Assembly (NCBI GenBank): GCA_900299185.1
Contig: OMIV01000254.1
Span: 1-64,000, forward strand
Direction: 5' to 3'
From: Planctomycetaceae bacterium
Lineage (GTDB): Bacteria; Planctomycetota; Planctomycetia; Planctomycetales; Planctomycetaceae
DNA: 64,000 nucleotides
Shown: in pieces, positions 45,861 through 54,779 of the stretch
How positions within the stretch are numbered: position 1 is the stretch's first letter
How the letters are laid out: every line of letters starts with the position of its first letter
Program-made: the position numbers and the translations under genes
Notes under the pieces: generated by a model
What the model was told of the DNA's origin: nothing
Database searches by the model: none
Seen by the model: only the letters and a program-made list of their open reading frames with translations

Positions 45861-48800
45861 TTACTTGGCATCCTTCTCGCTGTCGCCGGTGCCGTCTTCG
45901 AAGAGGATGGGAACGCGTTCGCCGGGGATGGAAATGCTGAGCGGTTCGTCGGTCAGCATTTGTAGGTAGACACTCGCCAGCGTGGAGTAATTGCTGTGAG
46001 GATGGTTCGTCAGCAAGGTCTTGATCTCGCGTGTGGCGTCGGCACAACGACCAATCTCCATATGCGCGTTCGCCATCATCCAAGTGAGCATGGCCGACTG
46101 GTCCGAGATGTTGAACAACACTTGATCGCTGGCGGCGAGATGCGCGGTCGGCCAGACCGTCTTTGTTCCGATCAGCGGGCTATCGAATGACTTAAACGGA
46201 GCTGTGCCGAGCAAGGCTTCGAATGATGTTCGAGTGAGGGACTTGCGATGCTTCTGCCCCCAAGCCACCGCACGGTCGTAGTCGCCTCGGGCCATCGCCA
46301 CAAAAGCAGCTTGCACCTGCCACGCACCAAAGACCGGCTCCTCACCGCCGCCCATTTCATCGAAGCTCTCGAACAACGTGTTGGACTCATCCAACCGCCC
46401 CACCTCCGACATCAACATCGCCATCTGTAAGTGAACTTGCATGTTGCCCGCGAGCTTGAGCTTGTCCGCTTCCAAGATCTCCAGCGCTTTGACCACAAAG
46501 CCTTGTTGAACGGCGAAGGTCGACAAAGCGAGGGGATCAGTGTTCTTGTCTTGCGCTTCGGAGACAGCTTTCTCCATGCGTTCCATCGCTGGCCCAAGCT
46601 GCGTGTTGTATTCGCGCAACCGGGCGAGCACGGCGATGTCGTCCTTCGTGAGCGTAGGCTTGTCTTTGTAGAGAGCCATCAGCTTTTGAACTTCGCCATA
46701 CATCGCGTCGACACGATTCATCGCGCGATACTTCTCGACCAAGACGCCGCGCAGTCCCAAGTTGTTGGGTTCGAGCACCAAGGCTTGCTGCAAGGCTGCA
46801 GTGCTTTGATAGAGCCGCTGCGGAGCTGCTGGTGGTCGTCCACCTGCGGCATAGATCCGAGACTCCAGCAACTCCAACACGTTGTAGGCATCAGCCAAGG
46901 TGATGTAGGCCGACACGTTGCTGTTGTCCTCGAAGACAGCGGCCTGTGCATCGCGAATGGCGAGGAAGCACATGCCCAATGCCTGCAACGCCGAGAGTTG
47001 CATGTGACCATTTTGGTCGGTCTGCAGGAGCTCGATGTAATGCCGAGCGCGTTGGCCGAAGTTCGAAACCGGTGTGCCCTTCAACGACAAGAATCTCTGA
47101 TAACCCGTCTGAGGCTGAGGCCATGTGATGCGCGCCGGATTAACAACAGACGGCTTGCAATCACGGAACGCCAGCTTGGCAAAGTCGATACCTGAAGCCC
47201 GGGACTTTTCGACAACGACCGGCTTACGTCCGAAGATAGCGCACGTGGCACCTAAGCGTTCGAGGCGCCAATCCGGTGACTGAATCACATCGACCAAGGC
47301 GCCGTAGCCGGGAGTCTGTCCCCACAAGCGAGGTGTAAGATGCGTGACTTCAAACCGCTTCAAGACTTCTCGACCAGCGCTCTGCTTCGAGTCGTCTTCG
47401 AGTGCATTGAGCGCATTTGTGGGCGCGGCCATACCCGCACCAGCGGGGGCTCGACGACCAACCGGTCGCAGTGAATTGCGTGCTTCATCTTGCAGGTTCA
47501 ACACGTTTTCGCCGCCGCGGGCATACAACGCGACTCGACTATCAAAGAACACTTTGCGACCAGCCCAAATGACGACGTCACCTTGATCGAGTCGGAATTG
47601 GAAAAGCCGCGCGTTCTCGAAGTCTTGAAGTTCGTCAACCGCTCCCGCGATGGTGGCCGCTAACTGAGGAGTCCAACCAAAGCCGACTCGCGGACCATCG
47701 CGTCCCATTAAGCGACCACTGATTGCGAAGTAAGCCAACGCTCCAAACGCGATGACCGTGACCGCACGACCGGCTCGCGAGAACAGCACTTCGCTGGTCG
47801 CGATTGAGTACTCCTGACGACAATGGTCTCGATACCAATCTTGCCCGTTGAGCGACGACAACACGCACAAAGCCACGAGTGCCGGTGCGAAGTCTTCCCA
47901 GCTCATCGCTCCGAACAGACAGACCAAGGCGACCGCGAACAACAGTCCCAAGTCCACTCGGCGACGATTGAGATACGTTGTCACAAGACCCATCAGCACC
48001 AAGACGGCTGTGGCGATCATTACCGGTGAGGGAGCGGTCCAAGCCACACGGTCGAACAACGACTGCCAGCCGCCACCTGTTCCGAGGTCGGTGATGCGCG
48101 GGCCATTGGCTCGCAACCACGGCAGCTCGGTCGCAACGCGAACCCACGGACTGAACCAGGCATTCCACCCAAAGGGATTGAGAACCAAGGCTCCCAACCC
48201 CGCTCCCATGATCTTCAACCAGCTCTGTCGCTCCTCGGCACTTAATGCCGGAGTGCGTTGCATCTGAGCCGAGACAAACTGCCCAACTCCAAAGCCGGCC
48301 AGCAACAGCCAACCGAAATACGCGCGAGCATCCAGATTGGACCACACCGCCAACGTCACGACGACGCACCACAACGATCGCGGCTGTTTGGTCGTCGTCC
48401 ATTGGATCAACTCGCGCAAACACCAGGCCACACCCAGCAACGTGACGAGCTTCGGCAGCGGCACGAACTGTGGGAACAAGGCCAGCAGCAAGACTCCCGC
48501 ACAGACCGCATGCCACCAGGTCGGTAGCTTCGATCGATTCAGATTCACAAGGCCGTAGATCAACGCGGCGCCGGCCAGTCCGACTCCCACCGACAGCGCC
48601 AAGGGACCACCGAGCCGATGCAAGAGGCCGACACTCAGGTCAAATAGCCAACTCAGATTGACCCACGTTCGATCGCCTGCGGTGTAAGAAAAAATGTCTG
48701 TGCGAGGCGGCAAGATGCCATGCGAAGTCAGATACTCGCCCGTGCGAATGCGGACCAACGTTTGAGTTTCAGCGATCTGTCGGCAGCCCAGCAGCAAGCC

Positions 48801-49031
48801 CAACAGAATCACGGCCCAACGCAGCATGAAGTCGCCGCGAATGGCTTCGTCTTCAACGATCTCGGGTGAAAGCGGCTCCCATTCGGGAAGGTCTTCGGAA
48901 GGAGATTGTTGAGCCACTGCCGTCGTCGCAGCTTCAGGAGCGGGTGCGGGGGACTCGATCGGAGTCGCGTTCGCCGCAGGCGTGGTGGTTGGATCGAGTG
49001 GAGCTGGCGAAGCAGGATGTGGATCAGTCAC
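45861..49031 (-). CDS. Large polytopic membrane protein with C-terminal TPR-like repeats
   Basis: 1056 residues from a GTG at 49031. It begins with a ~50-residue Pro/Ala/Thr-rich cytoplasmic stretch. A GT-C-like membrane domain follows, ~65-450, with RTDIFSYTAGDRTWVNLSWL in its first external loop, which resembles glycosyltransferase-type Asp/Trp loops, and about ten hydrophobic helices (WAVILLGLLLGCRQ, AVTVIAFGALAYFAIS). A periplasmic domain contains VFFDSRVALYARGGENVLN. Residues ~640-1030 carry TPR-like helices (LQALGMCFLAIRDAQAAVFE, STAALQQALVLEPNNLGL, KALEILEADKLKLAGNMQVH). It is a family seen in planctomycetes without known function. It is the largest hypothetical protein of the window and lies beside a GT39-like enzyme, so a shared role in envelope glycan assembly is an inference only. 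Confidence 0.75.
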   Translation of the reverse strand: MTDPHPASPAPLDPTTTPAANATPIESPAPAPEAATTAVAQQSPSEDLPEWEPLSPEIVEDEAIRGDFMLRWAVILLGLLLGCRQIAETQTLVRIRTGEYLTSHGILPPRTDIFSYTAGDRTWVNLSWLFDLSVGLLHRLGGPLALSVGVGLAGAALIYGLVNLNRSKLPTWWHAVCAGVLLLALFPQFVPLPKLVTLLGVAWCLRELIQWTTTKQPRSLWCVVVTLAVWSNLDARAYFGWLLLAGFGVGQFVSAQMQRTPALSAEERQSWLKIMGAGLGALVLNPFGWNAWFSPWVRVATELPWLRANGPRITDLGTGGGWQSLFDRVAWTAPSPVMIATAVLVLMGLVTTYLNRRRVDLGLLFAVALVCLFGAMSWEDFAPALVALCVLSSLNGQDWYRDHCRQEYSIATSEVLFSRAGRAVTVIAFGALAYFAISGRLMGRDGPRVGFGWTPQLAATIAGAVDELQDFENARLFQFRLDQGDVVIWAGRKVFFDSRVALYARGGENVLNLQDEARNSLRPVGRRAPAGAGMAAPTNALNALEDDSKQSAGREVLKRFEVTHLTPRLWGQTPGYGALVDVIQSPDWRLERLGATCAIFGRKPVVVEKSRASGIDFAKLAFRDCKPSVVNPARITWPQPQTGYQRFLSLKGTPVSNFGQRARHYIELLQTDQNGHMQLSALQALGMCFLAIRDAQAAVFEDNSNVSAYITLADAYNVLELLESRIYAAGGRPPAAPQRLYQSTAALQQALVLEPNNLGLRGVLVEKYRAMNRVDAMYGEVQKLMALYKDKPTLTKDDIAVLARLREYNTQLGPAMERMEKAVSEAQDKNTDPLALSTFAVQQGFVVKALEILEADKLKLAGNMQVHLQMAMLMSEVGRLDESNTLFESFDEMGGGEEPVFGAWQVQAAFVAMARGDYDRAVAWGQKHRKSLTRTSFEALLGTAPFKSFDSPLIGTKTVWPTAHLAASDQVLFNISDQSAMLTWMMANAHMEIGRCADATREIKTLLTNHPHSNYSTLASVYLQMLTDEPLSISIPGERVPILFEDGTGDSEKDAK

Positions 49032-49327
49032 GAAGGCGTCTCTGAGTTACGGCACGAGAGCAGGACCAGTTTTCCGGTCCGAAGAGCAGCGAGATGCTAC
49101 GACCGCAAAAAACTAGGGGTCAAGGAGCCTCGTTCTCCGTATTCACGGTTGGCCGGTGCGTTATGAGCACATCCTGCTACGACCGGCACAACAGCACCAA
49201 CTCGTGCCCCGGCAAGTGGCCTTTTATCATCAGTCACACAGCCGCACGGACGCGCCGATTGCTGACGAAATCGTGCCTGATTCACTGCCCTTAAAGAGCT
49301 GCCTCGCTGGCTCAAATCGGAACCTTA
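49032..49327. other. Divergent intergenic region
   Basis: 296 bases between the membrane/TPR gene and the pseudouridine synthase gene. No family-like open frame, repeat or strong hairpin was seen. Both promoters should lie here. Confidence 0.45.
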
Positions 49328-50080
49328 ATGCCGCTCGAAATTCTGTATCTCGATGATGCGTGTGTCGCGATCAACAAACCGTCGGGCCTGTTGGTCCACA
49401 GCACGCGCATTGCGGCCTGGGTGACTCAGAACGCCGTCAACATGCTGAAGAAGCAACTTGGTCGACCGATCTTTCCGATTCATCGACTTGATCGCCCGAC
49501 GTCGGGAGTGCTGCTGTTCGGTCTCACGTCCGAGATCGCTCGCACGCTGACCGATGGCTTCATGGATCGCACTGTCGACAAGCAGTACCTCGCGGTTGTC
49601 CGAGGCTACACGCCCGAATCGGGAGTCATCGAAAAGCCGCTAGACGACATCTATCGTCGCGAAGCTCAAAGCGATGACGAGGACGACGAAGACGCGGCCC
49701 CGCTTCCGTTGGCGGAATGTCGGACGGAGTATGCCACTCTGGCCACGACCGAAATCCCGTTGTCAGCCGGCAAGTATCCATCCAGCCGATACTCGTTGGT
49801 ACGAGCCACACCGTTGACCGGACGCACGCATCAGATTCGTCGCCACTTCAAGCACGTGCGACATCCCATTCTTTGCGATGGTCGGTATGGCGATCACCGA
49901 CACAACCACATGTTTCGCGACCAACTTGGCATCGAACGACTGTTGCTGGTGGCTCGGGAGTTGACCTTCACTCATCCCACATCCGGCGATCGAGTGACGA
50001 TTAAAGCACCGCTCGGCAAAGACTTCGAAGACGCACTGCAGAAGCTCGGCTTTGATGCCTCGGTCGTTGAAAAGAAATAG
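49328..50080 (+). CDS. truC: RluA-family tRNA pseudouridine synthase (TruC-like)
   Basis: 250 residues. The catalytic loop is IHRLDRPTSGVLLFG with Asp55, the nucleophile that forms pseudouridine. Other family blocks are CVAINKPSGLLVHST, KQYLAVVRGYTPESG, LTGRTHQIRRHFKHVRHPIL and ERLLLVARELTFTHP. It has no S4 domain and fits the short TruC (tRNA U65) or RluA-like type; an acidic insert (SDDEDDEDAAP) near residues 118-128 is unusual. TruC is the best guess from length and motif order, but another RluA subfamily is possible. It converges with the LutA-like gene 16 bp away. Confidence 0.85.
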   Translation: MPLEILYLDDACVAINKPSGLLVHSTRIAAWVTQNAVNMLKKQLGRPIFPIHRLDRPTSGVLLFGLTSEIARTLTDGFMDRTVDKQYLAVVRGYTPESGVIEKPLDDIYRREAQSDDEDDEDAAPLPLAECRTEYATLATTEIPLSAGKYPSSRYSLVRATPLTGRTHQIRRHFKHVRHPILCDGRYGDHRHNHMFRDQLGIERLLLVARELTFTHPTSGDRVTIKAPLGKDFEDALQKLGFDASVVEKK

Positions 50081-50096
50081 ACCGAGACGACGTAAC

Positions 50097-50840
50097 TCAA
50101 CGCGCGGCTTCGGCGAAGATCTCGGCAATGTGCATGACTCGGATCGGCTTGTTGTTGCGCCGAATCAGACCTTCGAGATGCATCAAGCAGGACATGTCGT
50201 TGGCGGTCAGTACTTCACTGCCAGCTTGCTCGTGATCAGAGATGCGGTCGAGGCCCATCATGCCCGAGATCGCTTCTTCAGCGACCGCAAACGTACCGCC
50301 GAACCCGCAGCATTCGTCGGCTCGTTTGAGATCCGTCAACGTGATGCCTTCCAGCGATGCCAACAACCGCCGCGCCTTGTTGAAGGTCGGCAAGTTTCGT
50401 TCGCTCGAACTCCCCAATCTCAGCTCGCGCAAACCGTGGCAGCTCTGATGCAAACCAACTCGATGCGGGAAGCGACCAGGCAAGCTCTCCACTTTGAGGA
50501 CATCGGTTAGGAACTCAGTGAGTTCGAAGGTCTTGGCTTTGAGTTCTTCAAATCCCGGGCGGCTGCTGAGGAAGTCGTCGTAGTGATGCCGAACCATCGA
50601 CGTGCAACTTCCCGACGGACAGACGACGTACTCGTACTGTTGGAAGATCTCGAAGAAGCGAATCGCAAGCGGACGCGTGCAATCGCCCAGCCCGGTGTTG
50701 GCCATCGGCTGGCCACAGCACGTTTGCTCGGGAGGAAACTCAACGTCGATCCCCAGTCGCTCTAGCACTTCCACTGTCGCCATTCCGACATTGGGATAGA
50801 CCTGATCGACGTAGCAAGGAATGAAAAGGCCAACTTGCAT
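50097..50840 (-). CDS. LutA/YkgE-type (Fe-S)-binding oxidoreductase subunit
   Basis: 247 residues from the ATG at 50840 (MQVGLFIPCYVDQVYPNVGM), the start shared by family members. It has two CCG domains: FPPEQTCCGQPMANTGLGD and VCPSGSCTSMVRHHYDDF in the first half, and VGLHQSCHGLRELRLG with DECCGFGGTFAVAEEAI in the second, so the cysteine pairs that bind a noncanonical 4Fe-4S cluster are complete. In Bacillus this subunit acts with LutB and LutC in L-lactate oxidation. LutB/LutC genes are not within the window, so this copy is solitary or part of a split system. It follows rimO on the same strand, 90 bp downstream. Confidence 0.88.
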   Translation of the reverse strand: MQVGLFIPCYVDQVYPNVGMATVEVLERLGIDVEFPPEQTCCGQPMANTGLGDCTRPLAIRFFEIFQQYEYVVCPSGSCTSMVRHHYDDFLSSRPGFEELKAKTFELTEFLTDVLKVESLPGRFPHRVGLHQSCHGLRELRLGSSSERNLPTFNKARRLLASLEGITLTDLKRADECCGFGGTFAVAEEAISGMMGLDRISDHEQAGSEVLTANDMSCLMHLEGLIRRNNKPIRVMHIAEIFAEAAR

Positions 50841-50930
50841 GATGTAGTACGCTAGAGCTGGGTGTAGGAAATATCTCAGGTCACGGGCAACGAGGTCTGC
50901 ATCGAAATCAAGACTGCCGCCATTCAACGA

Positions 50931-52364
50931 TTACTCGTCGTCCGCCTCTTCGTCGTCATCGTCCTCGTCAAACAGCACTTCGCCGACGAGGTCATAGTCT
51001 TGCCGCTCGACAATGACGACAGGCACCAGGTCACCGATCTCCAATTCAGCTCCGGCCACAATCACGTTGGCATCAATGTCAGGCGCGTCGGCATACGAGC
51101 GGCCGCGATAGACGCCCTCTTCAATGCGTTCGTCGATGATGACATCCAACTCTTCTTCAACGAGTGAGTCTTGGAAGCCGAACGCGATCTCTTGCTGCAA
51201 CGCCATCAGCTCGTCGCGCCGCTCATTCTTCACATCGTCAGGCAGGTGACCATCGAGCCGTTCGGCGGGAGTACCCGGCTCCAACGAATAGGTGAAGACG
51301 CCCATGCGTTCGAACTGGTACTCGTCGACAAAGTCTCGCAGTTCTTCGAATTGAGCATCGGTCTCACCAGGGAAGCCGGTGATGAACGTCGTGCGGATGG
51401 CGAGGTTCGGAACTATGTCGCGCAGCTTGTCGAGCAGTTCAATCGTCTGAGCCTTATTCACTCGACGTTGCATGCGTTTCAACATCGTGTCGTTGATGTG
51501 CTGCAGCGGCATATCGAGATACGGCAGGATCTTTTCAGACGCCGCGATCGTGTCGATGAGTTCGTCGGTGAAGAAGATCGGATAGAGATACATCAGCCGG
51601 ATCCAATCGAGCCCGTCGACCTTCTCCAACTCCTTGAGAAGCTGAGCCAGCCGCGTCTCCCCGTAGAGATCGAGGCCGTAATAAGTCGTGTCCTGAGCCA
51701 CGATGATCAGCTCACGCACGCCATCTTGAGCCAGTTCGTTGGCTTCCTTAATCACCATGTCCATCGGCTTGGTGAGATGCTTTCCGCGCATCTTCGGAAT
51801 TGCACAGAAGGTGCAGGTTCGGTCGCAGCCTTCGCTGATCTTCAAATAGGAGTAGTGCTGCGGAGTGATTCGCAGCCGAGCCGTGTCGTCCATCGCCTTC
51901 AGAGGTGCCGGGCGGAAGATCTCGCGTTGCTCGCGAGCACCACCAATCAATCGATCGGCAACGCGGCTGATCTCGTCACGACCAAACACGCCAACGACGT
52001 GATCGATCTCTGGCATCTCCTGCAGCAAGGTGCCGCCCAGCCGCTCGGGCAAACATCCCGCGACAATCACACCTTTCGTCTGCCCGCCGCGTTTCAAATC
52101 GAGCATCTCTTGAATGACCGACTTCGACTCAGCTCGAGCACTATCAATGAACCCGCAGGTGTTGACGATCACGAAGTCCGCACCCTCTGGGTTGGGCACC
52201 AACGTGTAGCCATCGATAGCGAGCGTCCCCAGCATTTTCTCGCTATCCACGAGGTTCTTGGGGCAGCCCAAACTGACGAAGGCGTAGGTGCCTTTCGAGT
52301 AGGGAATCGTTCCGGCAGACGGACCGGCGGGGAAGAAGTCGAGGTCTGATTGAATGACCGACAT
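50931..52364 (-). CDS. rimO: Ribosomal protein S12 methylthiotransferase RimO
   Basis: 477 residues. The N-terminal UPF0004 domain shows AFVSLGCPKNLVDSEKMLG and VNTCGFIDSARAESKSVI, with the first cluster cysteines. The radical-SAM core has CDRTCTFCAIPKMRGKHLTK (CxxxCxxC) and DGVRELIIVAQDTTYYGLDL. A C-terminal TRAM domain binds RNA (VEEELDVIIDERIEEGVYRG and the following beta strands). RimO methylthiolates Asp88 of ribosomal protein S12. The acidic tail (DEDDDDEEADDE) is longer than usual. The protein is divergent from the nitrilase gene upstream. The LutA-like gene lies downstream. Confidence 0.96.
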   Translation of the reverse strand: MSVIQSDLDFFPAGPSAGTIPYSKGTYAFVSLGCPKNLVDSEKMLGTLAIDGYTLVPNPEGADFVIVNTCGFIDSARAESKSVIQEMLDLKRGGQTKGVIVAGCLPERLGGTLLQEMPEIDHVVGVFGRDEISRVADRLIGGAREQREIFRPAPLKAMDDTARLRITPQHYSYLKISEGCDRTCTFCAIPKMRGKHLTKPMDMVIKEANELAQDGVRELIIVAQDTTYYGLDLYGETRLAQLLKELEKVDGLDWIRLMYLYPIFFTDELIDTIAASEKILPYLDMPLQHINDTMLKRMQRRVNKAQTIELLDKLRDIVPNLAIRTTFITGFPGETDAQFEELRDFVDEYQFERMGVFTYSLEPGTPAERLDGHLPDDVKNERRDELMALQQEIAFGFQDSLVEEELDVIIDERIEEGVYRGRSYADAPDIDANVIVAGAELEIGDLVPVVIVERQDYDLVGEVLFDEDDDDEEADDE

Positions 52365-52577
52365 CGATGCAAGAACCTTGAAAACAGCGGAAGGGAAGCG
52401 AAGCGCCGTGGGATTCTAGCGGTCCAAAGTGAAGACGCTACGAGGCCGCAGCCAGCCTGCATGACTCCGCCAAACGGGGCTGATAGCCTGCTGCTGATGC
52501 GTAGATCGAAGAAGAACTGCAATCTCTATCGTTCGTCACATCGAATCGAGTTATTCATCACATCCCAAGGTCCAGAC

Positions 52578-53552
52578 ATGCGAGACATCCGCGTTGCCAC
52601 TGCTCAGTTCGAGCATCATGACCAAGACAAGTCCTACAACTTGGGACGAATCCGCGAGCTGACTCGACGCGCTGTCGAACAAGGTGCGGAGATTGTCAGC
52701 TTTCATGAGTGCTGCATCTCTTCTTACACGTGGGTGCAACCGCTGAGCTACGAGCAACTGCTGGATGTCGCTGAATTCGTGCCGGATGGCGACTCGACCC
52801 GACGGCTGATTGAGATCGCTCGTGAGTTTAAGACCGTCGTTATGGCGGGACTCTTTGAGAAAGACTCGGCAGGCAAGATCTATAACTGCTACGTCACGGT
52901 CGGGCCGGATGGCTTCATCACGAAGTATCGCAAGTTACACACGTTCGTCAGCCCGTACCTCACCCCCGGTGACAGCTACAACGTCATTGACTTGCTCGGC
53001 TGCAAGATTGGTTTCTTGATCTGCTACGACAACAACCTGCCCGAGAATGTCCGCATCACGACGATGATGGGTGCCGAGATCATCTTTATGCCGCATGTGA
53101 CCTGCGGACTGCCTTCGCCGATGCCCGGTCGCGGCAAAATCGACAGAGCGTTGTGGGAGAACCGACATCGAGACCCCGTGCGGCTTCGGCAAGAGTTCGA
53201 CGGACCCAAGGGGCGAGGCTGGTTAATGCGGTGGCTACCAACGCGAGCTTGGGAGAACGGAGTTTATGCCGTCTTCAGCAATCCCATCGGCGTTGATGAC
53301 GACACGATCAAACCGGGACTCGCGATGATTCTGGATCCGTTCGGCGAGGTCGTTGCCGAAAGCCGAGCACTCGAAGACGACGTCGTGGTCGGCCTACTGA
53401 CTCCGGAGAAGCTCGATCAATCATCGGGTTGGCGCTATCGCAAGGCTCGACGTCCGGCCTTGTACGGCAAGTTGGTCGAACCTCAAGAGTCGGTCACGTT
53501 GCCGGGCTGGCAACTCAAGTACGACCCGCCCGCGGCAGGAAGTTCGAAGTGA
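52578..53552 (+). CDS. Carbon-nitrogen hydrolase (nitrilase superfamily)
   Basis: 324 residues from the ATG at 52578 (MRDIRVATAQFEHHDQDKSY); the open frame upstream to 52350 is not nitrilase-like. The catalytic triad is complete: Glu44 in SFHECCISSY, Lys119 in TKYRKLHTFV and Cys149 in GFLICYDNNLPE. The shape fits N-carbamoylputrescine amidase or N-carbamoyl-D-amino-acid hydrolase-like branches of the family; the substrate is not clear from sequence. A VFSNPIGVDDDTIKPG stretch near the end is typical. It starts 213 bp from divergent rimO and is followed by the epimerase gene 46 bp later. Confidence 0.92.
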   Translation: MRDIRVATAQFEHHDQDKSYNLGRIRELTRRAVEQGAEIVSFHECCISSYTWVQPLSYEQLLDVAEFVPDGDSTRRLIEIAREFKTVVMAGLFEKDSAGKIYNCYVTVGPDGFITKYRKLHTFVSPYLTPGDSYNVIDLLGCKIGFLICYDNNLPENVRITTMMGAEIIFMPHVTCGLPSPMPGRGKIDRALWENRHRDPVRLRQEFDGPKGRGWLMRWLPTRAWENGVYAVFSNPIGVDDDTIKPGLAMILDPFGEVVAESRALEDDVVVGLLTPEKLDQSSGWRYRKARRPALYGKLVEPQESVTLPGWQLKYDPPAAGSSK

Positions 53553-53598
53553 TGGTTCTCGAAGCGATACATCCTCTTCCCTGCGGACACCGACTGAC

Positions 53599-54471
53599 GT
53601 GACGACTCGATCTCTCATTATTGGCTGCGGTTATCTCGGCTTACGTGTTGCTCAGCGTTGGTTAACTGCCGGGCATGAAGTCTTCGCTTTGACTCGTTCG
53701 AACTCGCGGGCCGCCGAACTGGCACCAAGCGGACTCAGTCCGGTGGTGGGAGACGTCACCGACCCGGCCTCGTTGCGAGAGCTGCCCGAGGTGGATGTTG
53801 TCTTACATTCCGTGGGCTTTGATCGTTTCGCCGGGCCGAGCAAACGCGACGTCTATGTGAATGGGCTAGGTCATGTGCTCGATGCGATGACCAATCGCTG
53901 CCGACGCTTCATTCATGTTTCAAGCACCAGTGTCTACGCGCAGCAAGCCGAAGAATGGGTCGATGAGAACTCGCCGCTAGAACCGACGGACGAATCCGGC
54001 TGCATCTGTCTCGACGCCGAGCATTTGATTCAACATGCCGCCGAGCGATCGCCCGCAACCGCCTTCAACATTCTGCGACTGTCCGGCATCTATGGACCTC
54101 AGCGTTTGCTGTCCCGAGTAGACGCCATTCGCGCCGGTGCGAGTCTGCCCGGACCGCGAGATAGCTGGCTGAATCTGATTCATGTCGATGACGCAGCCTC
54201 TGCCGTTGTCGCTTGCTCTGAACGCGGCGTTGCGGGCGAGACGTATCTCGTCAGTGACGACCGCCCGATTCGGCGGCATGAGTACTACGAGCAGCTCGCC
54301 TTGCTGTTGTCTGCACCCGCACCCAAGTTTGATGAGAGCACGATCGCTCGACACACCAAGGGCCGCAGCAAGCGTTGTCGGAATCACAAACTGCGCACCG
54401 AACTTAAGGTTGAGCTGCAATACCCAACGCTCGAAGCCGGACTGCAACACGCGTTACAAGGCATTGAATAA
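53599..54471 (+). CDS. NAD-dependent epimerase/dehydratase family protein
   Basis: 290 residues from a GTG. The nucleotide-binding site IIGCGYLGLRVAQRWLTAG has a GxGxxG-type loop of the YeeZ/atypical extended SDR kind. ALTRSNSRAAELAPSG marks the NADP-like binding arginines, and HVSSTSVYAQQAEEWVDENS holds the Ser and Tyr-type active-site strand, although the classic YxxxK is not obvious (a YAQQ stretch stands there). LIHVDDAASAVVACSER and YLVSDDRPIRRHEYYEQLA are typical SDR C-terminal parts. It belongs to the NAD(P)-dependent sugar-epimerase-like group, with unknown substrate. It follows the nitrilase on the same strand. Confidence 0.85.
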   Translation: MTTRSLIIGCGYLGLRVAQRWLTAGHEVFALTRSNSRAAELAPSGLSPVVGDVTDPASLRELPEVDVVLHSVGFDRFAGPSKRDVYVNGLGHVLDAMTNRCRRFIHVSSTSVYAQQAEEWVDENSPLEPTDESGCICLDAEHLIQHAAERSPATAFNILRLSGIYGPQRLLSRVDAIRAGASLPGPRDSWLNLIHVDDAASAVVACSERGVAGETYLVSDDRPIRRHEYYEQLALLLSAPAPKFDESTIARHTKGRSKRCRNHKLRTELKVELQYPTLEAGLQHALQGIE

Positions 54472-54779
54472 ACTGTTGCCATCCGACCTCTTATTCGCGC
54501 TCCATTCCATTCGCGCGGTCCTTCATCGAATTGGCCGCGCGAATGAAACCAAGCGACAATAGATGCAGAACATCTACTCTGCGTTTCTTCTTCTGTGTTG
54601 TCTCTGATCTCTCATATTCCATGTCTTTGCGAAGACGGTTCGAACAGGAGAGAACGAAGGAAACGAAGTTGAAGACGAACGGAGGTGCTCTCCCAAAGCT
54701 GGTCTTATTTGGCGACGAGAACGCCGACGATTAGTGATCCCCTTATTCGAACGATTTCCTTTCGCCTGAGTCCTACATC
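54472..54779. other. Intergenic region before the third sulfatase
   Basis: 308 bases on the plus-strand side between epimerase and sulfatase. Short open frames here have no family content. I saw no confident promoter, terminator or repeat. Confidence 0.45.

Noticed and set aside
54531-54734. A 67-residue open frame before the third sulfatase
   Set aside because: No recognised motif and no supporting ribosome site; likely chance.
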